Assembly: GCF_933208505.1 (NCBI RefSeq)
Contig: NZ_CAKOEU010000001.1
From: Convivina praedatoris
GTDB lineage: Bacteria; Bacillota; Bacilli; Lactobacillales; Lactobacillaceae
Strand: one strand, 5' to 3'
Length of the DNA stretch: 64,000 nt
In this document: piece after piece, positions 50,442 through 59,478 of the stretch
Position numbering within the stretch: position 1 is the stretch's first letter
How the letters are laid out: every line of letters begins with the position of its first letter
Made by a program: the position numbers and the translations under genes
Notes under the pieces: generated by a model
Databases searched by the model: none
What the model was told of the DNA's origin: nothing
What the model saw: only the letters and a program-made list of their open reading frames with translations

Positions 50442-52175
50442 TTAGTCAAACCATTGATCAACTTGTTTTTGATGAGCTTTAATCCAATCAGCAGCTGCTG
50501 CCTCTGGGGACTTACCATTTTGAATTTCTAGCATGGTTTGTTCCATGTCGTCCTTAGACCACTTGAATTTCTTCATAACCTTGTAAACGTCCGGACTAGT
50601 TTTCTTCAAATCTTTACGCACCACTGTATTAATATTTTCAGTAGTACCCATGGTCCCCTTAGGATCTTCCAAATACTTTAAATGATACTTAGAAAACATC
50701 CAATGTGGTGACCAACCAGTTATAACAATTGGTTGTTTACTCTTATAAGCTTTATCCAGCGCCGTTGACATGGCTCCTGAAGATGAGGCCTGCAATTGCC
50801 ATCCCGATAAATTAGGATAAGCATCAATGGTCTTTTGGGCAGCTGCCATAATACCAGCGCCCGGCTCAATACCAACAATCGTTTTATTAGCCTGATTGGT
50901 TAAATCGCTAATTGAATTAACATCCATATAATCAGGAACCACTAAGCCCAAACGTACACCCTTTAAGTTTGGTCCTAAGACCGACACGTCATTCTTATAC
51001 TTACTATAAAGCTGTTTGTGCGTGTTTGGTAACCAAGCTGATAAAGTAGCATCAACTTGTTTATTAGCTAACGACTGCCATAAAACGGCGTTATCCAAAG
51101 GAGTCATAGTCACATTATAACCATGTTGGCGCATCGCCTCAGCTAAAACATTGGTAGAGGCAACTTCGGAATCCCATTGAACATAACCAATGTTAACTTT
51201 TTTACCAGTTGCCTTTTGGCTCATCATACCGTTTACGACACCACCTAGTGCAATGACCACAATCGTTCCCCAGACAATCCACTTTCGTACATTACCATGG
51301 CTCACGGCCTGAACTTGTTCTGGATTAGTATCTAACTTCTGAATAAAACGGTCAATTATAATTGCCAAAATAACCAAAGCAATTCCATTTACGAAACCAG
51401 AACCAACATCAGCATGTTGCACAGCTGATAAGACTCCTCGTCCCAATCCCGGTGCCCCAATCATCGAAGCGGTTACGACCATTGAAAGTGCTAGCATAAT
51501 TGTTTGCTTGATTCCCGCAATGATCGTGTTTTTAGCATTAGGTAATTCAAGTTTAAAAAGTTTTTGCCAAGTAGTTGAACCAAACGAATCAGCTGCCTCA
51601 ACCAAAGCCACTGGTACTTGTTGAATGCCCAAGTTAGTAAAATTAACTACTGGTGGTAGAGCAAAGATAACCGAAGCAAAAACACCCGGTACCACCCCGA
51701 TACCAAAGAAGGCTACGGCTGGAATTAAATAAACAAAGGCTGGCATGGTTTGCATGAAATCCAAAATTGGCTTAACAATCGCCTCAGTCTTAACTGACTT
51801 GGCCATAATAATTCCTAATGGAATACCAACAATTAAGGAAACCGCACTTGCCATCACAACAAGTGTGGTAGTATTCATCAAATCATTCCACAATCCCTGA
51901 TTAGCAACCAAGCCAAGTCCCGCCAAAACTAAGACCGGGAAACCCCATTTCTTGGGACTAGTTACAATAGCAATAATTGTTAAACCAGCAATCATTAACG
52001 GCATTGGAATGGCAATTAGAAAACCAGTTAAGCCATCCATAACACCTTGACCCAATTGTTGAATTAAATTAAAAAATCCAGCCCAATTTTGGGTCAACCA
52101 GGCCACTGCATCACTAATCCATTGTTCTAATGGTAGTTTAGAAGTCATCATTAAATTAGGCATCGTTATGTTCAT
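50442..52175 (-). CDS. OpuA permease fused to glycine-betaine-binding domain (OpuABC)
   Basis: 577 residues. The N-terminal about 310 residues are the multi-helix permease (MLALSMVVTASMIGAPGLGRGVL is the ATPase-contact loop); after a linker helix a type II substrate-binding domain faces outward (VNIGYVQWDSEVASTNVLAE; Trp residues in LSAWLPNTH, TGWSPHWMF that cage the betaine). This fusion is known in lactic acid bacteria. With OpuAA it imports glycine betaine under osmotic stress. It overlaps the ATPase gene by 20 bp. Confidence 0.93.
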   Translation of the reverse strand: MNITMPNLMMTSKLPLEQWISDAVAWLTQNWAGFFNLIQQLGQGVMDGLTGFLIAIPMPLMIAGLTIIAIVTSPKKWGFPVLVLAGLGLVANQGLWNDLMNTTTLVVMASAVSLIVGIPLGIIMAKSVKTEAIVKPILDFMQTMPAFVYLIPAVAFFGIGVVPGVFASVIFALPPVVNFTNLGIQQVPVALVEAADSFGSTTWQKLFKLELPNAKNTIIAGIKQTIMLALSMVVTASMIGAPGLGRGVLSAVQHADVGSGFVNGIALVILAIIIDRFIQKLDTNPEQVQAVSHGNVRKWIVWGTIVVIALGGVVNGMMSQKATGKKVNIGYVQWDSEVASTNVLAEAMRQHGYNVTMTPLDNAVLWQSLANKQVDATLSAWLPNTHKQLYSKYKNDVSVLGPNLKGVRLGLVVPDYMDVNSISDLTNQANKTIVGIEPGAGIMAAAQKTIDAYPNLSGWQLQASSSGAMSTALDKAYKSKQPIVITGWSPHWMFSKYHLKYLEDPKGTMGTTENINTVVRKDLKKTSPDVYKVMKKFKWSKDDMEQTMLEIQNGKSPEAAAADWIKAHQKQVDQWFD

Positions 52176-53352
52176 CTCCCTCCGTAGCAGCTAGTGCCTC
52201 AATCACGGCTCCACGAATGATAATTCCCTTTAATCGTTGGTCCTCATCAACAACTGCTACCGGTGATTTGGCATCGTAAATAATTGGCATGATATCAGCA
52301 ATCAGAGTATCTGGTGTAACGGTTGGCATCGGTTCCACAACATCTCGCAAAGACTTTTGTTCTTTACGTGCCTTCACAACTTCATCCGATGTTAGGTAAC
52401 CTAAGAATTTACGCTGTTTAGTAATAGCCACCAGACCAGAAACTTCCTCTTTAGACATACGGTGCAAAGCAACATTAGGCCCATCAGTATCAACATTAGC
52501 CGTAAATCCTGGTACCATAATACTTTCGGCTACCAAAACACGGGAACGATCAACGTCTTCAACGAAGCTTCGAACGTAATCGTTAGCTGGATTAGTTAAA
52601 ATTTCTTCTCCAGTAGCCACTTGCTGTAACTGACCATCCTTCATGATGGCAATCCGGTCACCCAAACGTAATGCTTCATTTAGATCATGGGTAATAAAGA
52701 TAATGGTCTTTTGCACATTAGCCTGTAAATCAAGTAATTCATCTTGCATCTCCCGTCGAACCAAAGGATCTAAGGCAGAAAAGGCTTCATCCATTAAAAG
52801 CACATCTGGGTCATTAGTCAGCGCACGCGCTAAACCGACTCGTTGTTGCATACCACCGGACAATTGGCTAGGGTACTGATCCTTAAAAGACAATAATTTG
52901 GCATTATTTAAAGCTGCTTCTGCTCGCCTAGTCCGTTCTTCAGCTGGAACTCCTTGAACTTCCAAACCATATTCAGTATTTTCTAACAGCGTCCGATGTG
53001 GAAACAAACCAAAGTTCTGGAAAACCATACTCATTTTCTTACGGCGAATTTCTAACATTTGTCGCTTATTTAAATGAGTGATTTCATTTCCATCAATAAA
53101 AATTTGTCCACTGGTCGGTTCAATTAACCGATTCAACAAACGAATTAAGGTTGATTTACCGGAACCGGATAGTCCCATAATGACAAATATTTCACCGGTT
53201 TCAATTTCAAGATTAATGTCGTAAACCCCAACCGTACTACCGGTTTTTTCTAAAATTTCATCTTTACTACGATTTTCTTTAACCATCTTTAAGGCTGCTT
53301 TTTGATGCTTTCCAAAAATCTTAGTTAGATGCTTAATTTCAACTTTAGGCAT
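52156..53352 (-). CDS. OpuAA, glycine betaine ABC transporter ATPase with CBS pair
   Basis: 398 residues. Walker A GLSGSGKSTLIRLLN, Q-loop FGLFPHRT, signature LSGGMQQRVGLARAL, Walker B LLMDEAFSALDP. Residues about 270-390 are two CBS motifs, the ionic-strength sensor of OpuA that closes the transporter at low salt and in related systems binds cyclic di-AMP. First gene of the operon; divergent from the BusR-type regulator. Confidence 0.94.
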   Translation of the reverse strand: MPKVEIKHLTKIFGKHQKAALKMVKENRSKDEILEKTGSTVGVYDINLEIETGEIFVIMGLSGSGKSTLIRLLNRLIEPTSGQIFIDGNEITHLNKRQMLEIRRKKMSMVFQNFGLFPHRTLLENTEYGLEVQGVPAEERTRRAEAALNNAKLLSFKDQYPSQLSGGMQQRVGLARALTNDPDVLLMDEAFSALDPLVRREMQDELLDLQANVQKTIIFITHDLNEALRLGDRIAIMKDGQLQQVATGEEILTNPANDYVRSFVEDVDRSRVLVAESIMVPGFTANVDTDGPNVALHRMSKEEVSGLVAITKQRKFLGYLTSDEVVKARKEQKSLRDVVEPMPTVTPDTLIADIMPIIYDAKSPVAVVDEDQRLKGIIIRGAVIEALAATEGDEHNDA

Positions 53353-53397
53353 ATATCCTCCCAGTATTGACTAACTATGTATTTTAAAATAAACTAC

Positions 53398-53470
53398 AAG
53401 TGACCACCCGTTCAATGTAAGTGGTGGTCAATAGTGACCATCTACTATTTTCACATTAGTGGTCACTTTT
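53398..53470. promoter_or_regulatory. BusR-like operator repeats between opuA and busR
   Basis: AAGTGACCACC (53398-53408), GTGGTGGTCA plus ATAGTGACCA (53421-53440) and AGTGGTCACTTTT (53458-53470) are inverted and direct copies of an AGTGACCAC word around the divergent promoters. BusR homologues bind GTGAC/GTCAC inverted repeats in streptococci and lactococci; the match is by motif type. Confidence 0.6.
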
Positions 53471-53530
53471 GTCAAATTTCTCACATTCCTATTTTTTAAT
53501 TATTCATATAACTCCAAGGATATTAGTCAT

Positions 53531-54145
53531 ATGCCAAAAATTCGTGAACCACGTTACCATAGAATTGCCCAAGAAATTGCCCAACATATTGTGGACAATC
53601 ATTTTCTAGTTGGCCAAAAATTACATGCACGTTCAACTTTAGCAGCTACCTTTGGTGTATCAGCCGAAACTGCCCGCAAAGCTATTAGCGTTTTAGCCGA
53701 TTTAGGTATTGTAAAACCAGTCCATGGTAGTGGTGTTGAGGTTCTATCCCGCGAAAAGGCTCAGTATTTCTTAAACAGTACTAAGGAAAGTCAAGATATT
53801 CAAGCTACCAACCAAAAGATTAAAGATATTTTACAAACACAGAGTAATAATCTAAACCAACTTAAAGATCTCTTACAAACCTTACAAGAACAAACAGTGC
53901 AAATTAAACAGCATAGCCCTATGTCCCCTTATGAATACATCCCCAATACTGCCAGTGATAAATTACACCAATCGATTGGAAAGCTAAATATTTGGCAAAA
54001 TACGGGGGCTACCGTAGTGGCCATCCTACATCAAAACGATTTAATCTTATCTCCGGGTCCTTACGCCGTGATTGAGCCAGGTGACACTGTTTATTTTGTT
54101 GGTGCCGATAAAAGTATGCAAGCCATGCAACAATTTTTTAACTAA
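53531..54145 (+). CDS. busR: BusR-type GntR/RCK_C osmotic regulator
   Basis: About 204 residues: GntR winged helix (about 5-70, RSTLAATFGVSAETARKAISVL), a long coiled coil (about 80-135) and a C-terminal RCK_C/TrkA-C domain (VVAILHQNDLILSPGPYAVIEPGD). That order is diagnostic of BusR, which represses betaine uptake when bound to cyclic di-AMP. ATG 53531 (MPKIREPRY) is chosen because AAGGA lies upstream; 24 earlier in-frame codons run into the operator region. Confidence 0.9.
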   Translation: MPKIREPRYHRIAQEIAQHIVDNHFLVGQKLHARSTLAATFGVSAETARKAISVLADLGIVKPVHGSGVEVLSREKAQYFLNSTKESQDIQATNQKIKDILQTQSNNLNQLKDLLQTLQEQTVQIKQHSPMSPYEYIPNTASDKLHQSIGKLNIWQNTGATVVAILHQNDLILSPGPYAVIEPGDTVYFVGADKSMQAMQQFFN

Positions 54146-54178
54146 AAAAGACTTGAAAAAATTTTCAAGTCTTTTTTT
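54144..54178. terminator. Bidirectional terminator between busR and pgi
   Basis: AAAAAAGACTTGAAAA and TTTTCAAGTCTTTTTT form a 16-bp stem with almost no loop, between converging genes. Confidence 0.92.
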
Positions 54179-54180
54179 TA

Positions 54181-55533
54181 TTACTGATCTAAACGAGCAC
54201 GATATGCTTTGGTTTCAACTTCATAACCCGGCTTGCCCAAAAGAGCAAACATAGCTTTCTTATAATCTTCCACACCAGGTTGATTAAATGGATTAATGGC
54301 GAAGCTATATCCTGAGATTGCAACAGCCAATTCAAAGAAGTAAATCATATAACCTAAAGTATAGGCATCTTGTTTAGGAATATGAACAGCGATATTAGGA
54401 ACACCACCGTCAACATGGGCCAAAGCTACCCCATTAGCCGCAGTAGCGTTAATATCGTTAACTGTCATACCTTCTAGGTACTGCAATCCATCACGATTTT
54501 CAGCCATTTTAGGTAAGTCCAAATCAGCCTGCGGATTATCCAAACGAATCACCGTTTCAAACAAATCCCGCCGACCATCTTGAATATATTGTCCTAGAGA
54601 GTGCAAATCAGTTGAGAAATTAGCCGAAGAAGGATAAATACCTTTGTGGTTCTTTCCTTCAGACTCACCCATTAATTGTTTCCACCATTCAGCTAAGTAA
54701 CGCATACTTGGCTCCCAAGTAATTAATAATTCCGTTGTAAAGCCCTTATCATACAGAGTGCGACGAATAGCTGCATAACGATAAGCATCATTATCATCCA
54801 AGTTGGGTTGACTATAATCGTCTTGACTAGCTTTGGCACCAGCCATTAATTGCTCAATGTCCCCACCACTAGCAGCAATTGGCAATAAACCAACCGCCGT
54901 CAAAACTGAGAACCGTCCGCCAATCCCATTTGGAATAACAAATGTTTCGTATCCTGCTTCTTGGGATTCTTCATACAATGCTCCTCGACTAGCATCGGTA
55001 GTAGCATAGATACGCTTCTTAGCTCCCTCAGTACCGTACTTTTTTTCTAGTAATTGCTTAAAGATTCTAAAAGCTACAGAAGGTTCAGTAGTGGTACCAG
55101 ATTTAGAAATTACATTTACAGAAAAGTCTTGATCACCAATTACACGAATTAAGTCTGTCAAATAAGTTGAAGATAGTGAATTACCAGCAAAGTAAACCTT
55201 AACCCCAGTCTGCTGATTGGCAACTAATTCATTGTTGAACGAAGGGTGTAAGAACTCATAAGCCATCTTGGCCCCTAAATAAGAGCCCCCAATCCCAATC
55301 ACAACTAAAATTTTAGAATCAGATTGAATCTTTTTAGCCGCTGCTTGAATTTTCTTAAATTCTGCACGATCATAATCAGTTGGTAAGGTTAACCAATCTG
55401 AATATTCTGCTCCTGCACCAGTTCCTTGGCGTAATTCTTGATCTGCCATGGCGATTAAAGGCCGCACTTCTTCATACTCATGTTCACTCATAAATGGTGC
55501 TACATGCTGAGTATTTAGTTTTATATGTGTCAT
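54181..55533 (-). CDS. pgi: Glucose-6-phosphate isomerase
   Basis: 450 residues. It interconverts glucose 6-phosphate and fructose 6-phosphate. Family marks: VIGIGGSYLGAKMAYEFL, VISKSGTTTEPSVAF (phosphate loop), TELLITWEPSMRYLAEWW, and the C-terminal catalytic His/Lys region FNQPGVEDYKKAMFALLG. Length is typical of the Gram-positive form. A cre-like box and hairpin sit in its promoter. Confidence 0.97.
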   Translation of the reverse strand: MTHIKLNTQHVAPFMSEHEYEEVRPLIAMADQELRQGTGAGAEYSDWLTLPTDYDRAEFKKIQAAAKKIQSDSKILVVIGIGGSYLGAKMAYEFLHPSFNNELVANQQTGVKVYFAGNSLSSTYLTDLIRVIGDQDFSVNVISKSGTTTEPSVAFRIFKQLLEKKYGTEGAKKRIYATTDASRGALYEESQEAGYETFVIPNGIGGRFSVLTAVGLLPIAASGGDIEQLMAGAKASQDDYSQPNLDDNDAYRYAAIRRTLYDKGFTTELLITWEPSMRYLAEWWKQLMGESEGKNHKGIYPSSANFSTDLHSLGQYIQDGRRDLFETVIRLDNPQADLDLPKMAENRDGLQYLEGMTVNDINATAANGVALAHVDGGVPNIAVHIPKQDAYTLGYMIYFFELAVAISGYSFAINPFNQPGVEDYKKAMFALLGKPGYEVETKAYRARLDQ

Positions 55534-55555
55534 AACAATTAACCCTTTCTGTTAT

Positions 55556-55577
55556 TGTAAACGCTACCACGATTATA
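55556..55577 (-). promoter_or_regulatory. pgi promoter with cre-like box
   Basis: On the minus strand TATAAT (55572-55577) is followed by TGGTAGCGTTTACA (55556-55569), 12 of 14 to the cre consensus, placed as a roadblock just after the -10. CCACGA/TCGTGG inverted words flank the -10. Confidence 0.5.
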
Positions 55578-55622
55578 GCATATTCCTCGTGGTAAAGAAC
55601 ATTCAAGTACTTATTTCACAAA

Positions 55623-56951
55623 TCAAGGCCAAATCCAGCGTAAAATTTTCTCCCAATTATTAGCAGGATTACTGCTTTGACTGCTGGCTAATAAAATATT
55701 TTGTTGCCGATTTATATTTGATGGCAAATACTCAGCTTTCAATTTAGGCACGGCAGTGCCAATAAGTTCATCCTTTTTAATTTTCGATTCAGTGGTATGA
55801 TCAGGAATCTTTAATGCTAATGATTCTCCCTTTTTAACCCAAAAGGTTTGAGTATTAGCCACATGCACTGCTATTTTACCAGCTTGCGTATTGGGCGCCA
55901 GCATTTCCTGCAGAGTGTCACCACTGTGATATGTGTGTGCTTGCTTTTCATTTAAAACCTGTCCAACCATGTCAAGAGATTTTTGAAAACGCTGAACATG
56001 ATCTTCATAATCACCAGCACCATTGATAACTGTCAAAAATTCGTTTCCTTGTCCATCTGTCACTATAGCAGTTAAAGCAGCGCCTGATTCCGGCGTTGAA
56101 CCGGTTTTAAGACCAACAATAGATAAATTATACGGACTTTTTAATTGGGCCGCAATTTGGCCGTTATCTTGTCCAAAATCAGTTAAAATAGTAGTCTTAA
56201 TCCGACCATTTTTGGTATATGTTAAATAAGGCTGTTGCCCCACTGTTTTTAAGTTTGGATCCAAGGTTAAATCAGCACTAGCAATTTGGGCCACTTCTTT
56301 AGCACTGGCATGATTCGCCGCCGAAACTGGTTCAGTTTTAATCCGATTATCAAAAGCATCCCCATTTTGCTGTCCAGCTGCGTTATACCACTCAGATTTA
56401 CTGAGCTTCAGTTCCTTGGCCCAACCTTGCAACACAGATTGAGTACTTTTGTTAGCCGGAGTTAAATAACTTGCCAAAGCAAAGGCTGCATCATTGGCAG
56501 AATTAGTAAACATGGCCGTGTAAAGATCACGAACCGATACCCGATCACCAGTACGAATTTCTAAATGCGAAAATGTCTCTTTTTGTTGCTTGGATAAATC
56601 GGCATTAGCCGGAATCGTTACCTGATCATCCCACTTAATATGACCCTTTTTCACGGCTTGCAGTACGCCATAAGCCGTCAACATTTTACTTTGAGAAGCA
56701 ATCTTAACCTGTTCATCGGCATTTTTCTCGCCCAAAATTTGTCCGGTTGTACAATCAACTACCAGGGCCGAATTAGCTTTAACATCTAATTTAGTCGGTT
56801 TTTCAACTAAATCCATTTTTACTAGATTACCATGTCGAGTAAAAGCTACTTGCCCGTAGTGACCGACAATTACCAAGATAATCAAAATAATTAACCATAA
56901 GAAGTAGCGAAATTTAGTATTTTTATTTTTAATTTTTTCCAGGCGAATCAT
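55623..56951 (-). CDS. Serine-type D-Ala-D-Ala carboxypeptidase (PBP5/DacA family)
   Basis: 442 residues: N-terminal membrane anchor/signal (FLWLIILIILVIVGHYG), then an S11 peptidase with S-x-x-K in IASQSKMLTAYG, S-x-N in FTNSANDAAFALA and KTG in VGLKTGSTPES; C-terminal beta domain about 340-420. It trims the terminal D-Ala of muropeptides outside the cell. It overlaps the histidine kinase gene by 23 bp, so it is probably co-expressed with the two-component system. Confidence 0.9.
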   Translation of the reverse strand: MIRLEKIKNKNTKFRYFLWLIILIILVIVGHYGQVAFTRHGNLVKMDLVEKPTKLDVKANSALVVDCTTGQILGEKNADEQVKIASQSKMLTAYGVLQAVKKGHIKWDDQVTIPANADLSKQQKETFSHLEIRTGDRVSVRDLYTAMFTNSANDAAFALASYLTPANKSTQSVLQGWAKELKLSKSEWYNAAGQQNGDAFDNRIKTEPVSAANHASAKEVAQIASADLTLDPNLKTVGQQPYLTYTKNGRIKTTILTDFGQDNGQIAAQLKSPYNLSIVGLKTGSTPESGAALTAIVTDGQGNEFLTVINGAGDYEDHVQRFQKSLDMVGQVLNEKQAHTYHSGDTLQEMLAPNTQAGKIAVHVANTQTFWVKKGESLALKIPDHTTESKIKKDELIGTAVPKLKAEYLPSNINRQQNILLASSQSSNPANNWEKILRWIWP

Positions 56952-58041
56952 TGCTTTCCTCTTCTGATTGACTCAAAGGCATTTTAATTATAAAAGCAGT
57001 CAAATCTTGGTCAGATTCAACCCAAATTTTTCCCTGATGCTGAGAAACGATCCCTTTTACTATGGCTAAACCTAAGCCACTGCCACCAGTACTACTATTT
57101 CGTGAATTATCTACTCGATAGAAACGATCAAACAGCTCTTTAATAGAGGCACTAGGAATTGCCGCCCCATTATTAACCACATGTATTTCAGCCATGTTGC
57201 GTTCTTTTATCTGAGCAGTTAGTTTGATAAATGTAGCCCCATCAGCGTATTTAAAGGCATTATTCAACAAATTAATGAAAACTCGTGCTAACTTATCAGA
57301 ATCTCCGTACATGACAATGAGTTTGGGACTAATATCATAACTCAAAGTAATTCCACGTTGCTGCGCCTCTAACTCATAACTGGCTAAAAGTTGGGCGAAT
57401 AAATCACCCAAATTAAACTGGGTTAAATTTAAGTTAACATCTTGCGATTGGGTTTTAGAAAATTCAAATAAGTCCTCAACCAAAGCCTTCATTTGATTAG
57501 ATTTATCATAAGCAGTTTTAATATATTTTTGTTGTTCCTCAGCTGAAAGAGTCTGAGTCTGATTTACTACCAACCCCAAATAACCAATAATTGTCGTCAA
57601 AGGGGTACGTAAATCATGAGAAATATTACTCATCATTTCGTCTTTGGATTTTTCGACTTTTAATTCTTCTTGATAAAGTTGTTGCGAATGATTATTTACA
57701 CGATTAAAAGCCTTAATTAGCTCCTGTAATTCAGGGAAAGAGTTTGTCTCCCACGTAATTTTTGTTTCAGGTTTTTCACTAGCTAATACGATTAATTGAT
57801 GACTAAGCTCTTGTAAACTCCGCTTTCGACGCCAACTACGAATATCTACGATGAGTAATCCGAATATATTTAATACAAGTAAGATGCAAAAAAAAGGCCA
57901 ACGGAAACTCGCTGACCACCAAGAAAAATAGCGTTCCATTAAATTTGACAACATTAATATTGCTAATATTGAAACAACTAACCATCCCATTGACCTTACT
58001 ATTAAGATCAACATATTTTTTTTTCTTTTGCCACTCATCAT
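56929..58041 (-). CDS. VanS-like sensor histidine kinase
   Basis: 370 residues: two membrane helices near the N-terminus with almost no extracellular loop (about 9-31 and 40-62), a linker, H-box MMSNISHDLRTPLTTIIGYL (phospho-His), N-box VFINLLNNAFKYADG, and G-boxes in GSGLGLAIVKGIV. The short sensor region suggests sensing within the membrane, as in cell-envelope stress kinases. It starts 2 bp before the end of the regulator gene block. Confidence 0.9.
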   Translation of the reverse strand: MMSGKRKKNMLILIVRSMGWLVVSILAILMLSNLMERYFSWWSASFRWPFFCILLVLNIFGLLIVDIRSWRRKRSLQELSHQLIVLASEKPETKITWETNSFPELQELIKAFNRVNNHSQQLYQEELKVEKSKDEMMSNISHDLRTPLTTIIGYLGLVVNQTQTLSAEEQQKYIKTAYDKSNQMKALVEDLFEFSKTQSQDVNLNLTQFNLGDLFAQLLASYELEAQQRGITLSYDISPKLIVMYGDSDKLARVFINLLNNAFKYADGATFIKLTAQIKERNMAEIHVVNNGAAIPSASIKELFDRFYRVDNSRNSSTGGSGLGLAIVKGIVSQHQGKIWVESDQDLTAFIIKMPLSQSEEESNDSPGKN

Positions 58042-58043
58042 AA

Positions 58044-58733
58044 TTAACTAACTTCAATCTTATAGCCGACGCCCCAAACAGTTTGAATAACCTGATCCCC
58101 TTGGGTAGCTTCTTCCAATTTATCCCGCAAATGAGAAACATGAACCATAACTGTCTTAGCTGAAACAACTGATTCCTGCTGCCAAACTCTTTCAAAAATA
58201 TCATCCGCCGAGAAAACCCGATTAGGATGTGAAGCTAACAGATATAAAATTCCAAATTCCAAGGCAGTTAAATTAACGATTTCACCTGCAGCAGTCTTCA
58301 CTTCGTGACTATCTTTGTTAATAACCAAAAAGCCAATATCCAAAACATCTGGTTTAGATTCCTTGACTAAATTCTGTGACCGTCGTAGTAAAGAACGTAC
58401 CCGAGCCATAACTTCTAACGGGTTAAATGGTTTCGTGACATAGTCATCAGCCCCTGAAATAAGGCCTTGAATTTTATCCATATCACTCGATTTAGCCGAT
58501 AGCATAATAATGGGCATATGAGTATCCTTACGAACAGCCTTTAACACCTCTTGGCCACTCATGTTCGGCATCATAATGTCTAGTATCATTAAGGCAATAT
58601 CCGGATTGGTATTCAATTTAGATAGGGCATCACGACCATCATTGGCAATAATTGGTTCATAGCCTTCATTTTTAAGATATATTTCTAATAATTCAGCAAT
58701 TTCTAAATCATCGTCAACAACTAAAATTTTCAT
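58044..58733 (-). CDS. VanR-like OmpR-family response regulator
   Basis: 229 residues: receiver domain with DDD acidic pocket, phospho-acceptor Asp in LMILDIMMPNMSG, Thr/Ser switch LSAKSSD and Lys in VTKPFNP; C-terminal winged helix (about 130-228, VFSADDIFERVWQQE). Pairs with the downstream kinase. Overall pattern is closest to VanR/LisR-type envelope regulators. Confidence 0.92.
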   Translation of the reverse strand: MKILVVDDDLEIAELLEIYLKNEGYEPIIANDGRDALSKLNTNPDIALMILDIMMPNMSGQEVLKAVRKDTHMPIIMLSAKSSDMDKIQGLISGADDYVTKPFNPLEVMARVRSLLRRSQNLVKESKPDVLDIGFLVINKDSHEVKTAAGEIVNLTALEFGILYLLASHPNRVFSADDIFERVWQQESVVSAKTVMVHVSHLRDKLEEATQGDQVIQTVWGVGYKIEVS

Positions 58734-58736
58734 AGT

Positions 58737-59453
58737 TTAGCCCTTGTCATTTTGATTCTGCATACGTGCTTGTTGCGCTAGCTTACTAATAGCTAAAATA
58801 CCACCAGATGGAATACCGGCCTGCTTACGGTTCCAACGGTAAATCAAGTAAGTTACGGCTGCCACTGCTACATTACCATATCCTGGCAAAACTGGGTTGA
58901 TAACAGATGGAATCACAACTGTTACCAAAAATCCTCCAACCCAGGCAATCAAAATTAAGGGAATTAACAACCATGCTGACCACTTATTAATTTTTTTAGA
59001 ACTTTTAGGGTTAGGAATTAGATGTAACATTACTAACGTGTATAACACACCACCCCAAATTGATAGGAAAATTGCTGAAACGATTCCAACACCTTGTCCT
59101 TGCTGTGATCCTGCCGAAATACCAGTTGTAATAGCAAAAAAAAGCGTCATAAACATTAGCAAGACTGAACTAGTATCAACCGCCAATACCCACGCTGGAT
59201 AATCGTGCAACTTCTTAGCATTGACATTAGGATCTAAATAATGCTGAGCCAACTTTAAAGGACTACCATATAATTGGCTGGCTGTGGTACCCTTCCCCTG
59301 CTTTTCTAATAAATTATCAGTAACCTCTTGCACAACTCCTTCAATCTTTTCTGAAGGCATATCAGCATGATCTAGGTGCTTTTTTAGTTGAAAAATAAAA
59401 TCTTGATTCTTCTTTGTTAATTCATGATTATTTTCAGTCACAGTATTCACCAT
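58737..59453 (-). CDS. DUF1129 membrane protein
   Basis: 238 residues: a soluble N-terminal domain (QLKKHLDHADMPSEKIEGVVQEVTDNLLEKQ...GSPLKLAQHYLDP), then about five hydrophobic segments. This is the DUF1129 family of lactobacilli, of unknown function. It starts the run that continues into the two-component system, with 3 bp to the regulator gene. Confidence 0.75.
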   Translation of the reverse strand: MVNTVTENNHELTKKNQDFIFQLKKHLDHADMPSEKIEGVVQEVTDNLLEKQGKGTTASQLYGSPLKLAQHYLDPNVNAKKLHDYPAWVLAVDTSSVLLMFMTLFFAITTGISAGSQQGQGVGIVSAIFLSIWGGVLYTLVMLHLIPNPKSSKKINKWSAWLLIPLILIAWVGGFLVTVVIPSVINPVLPGYGNVAVAAVTYLIYRWNRKQAGIPSGGILAISKLAQQARMQNQNDKG

Positions 59454-59478
59454 TTATTCGATGCAAATTTTTTTCAGA

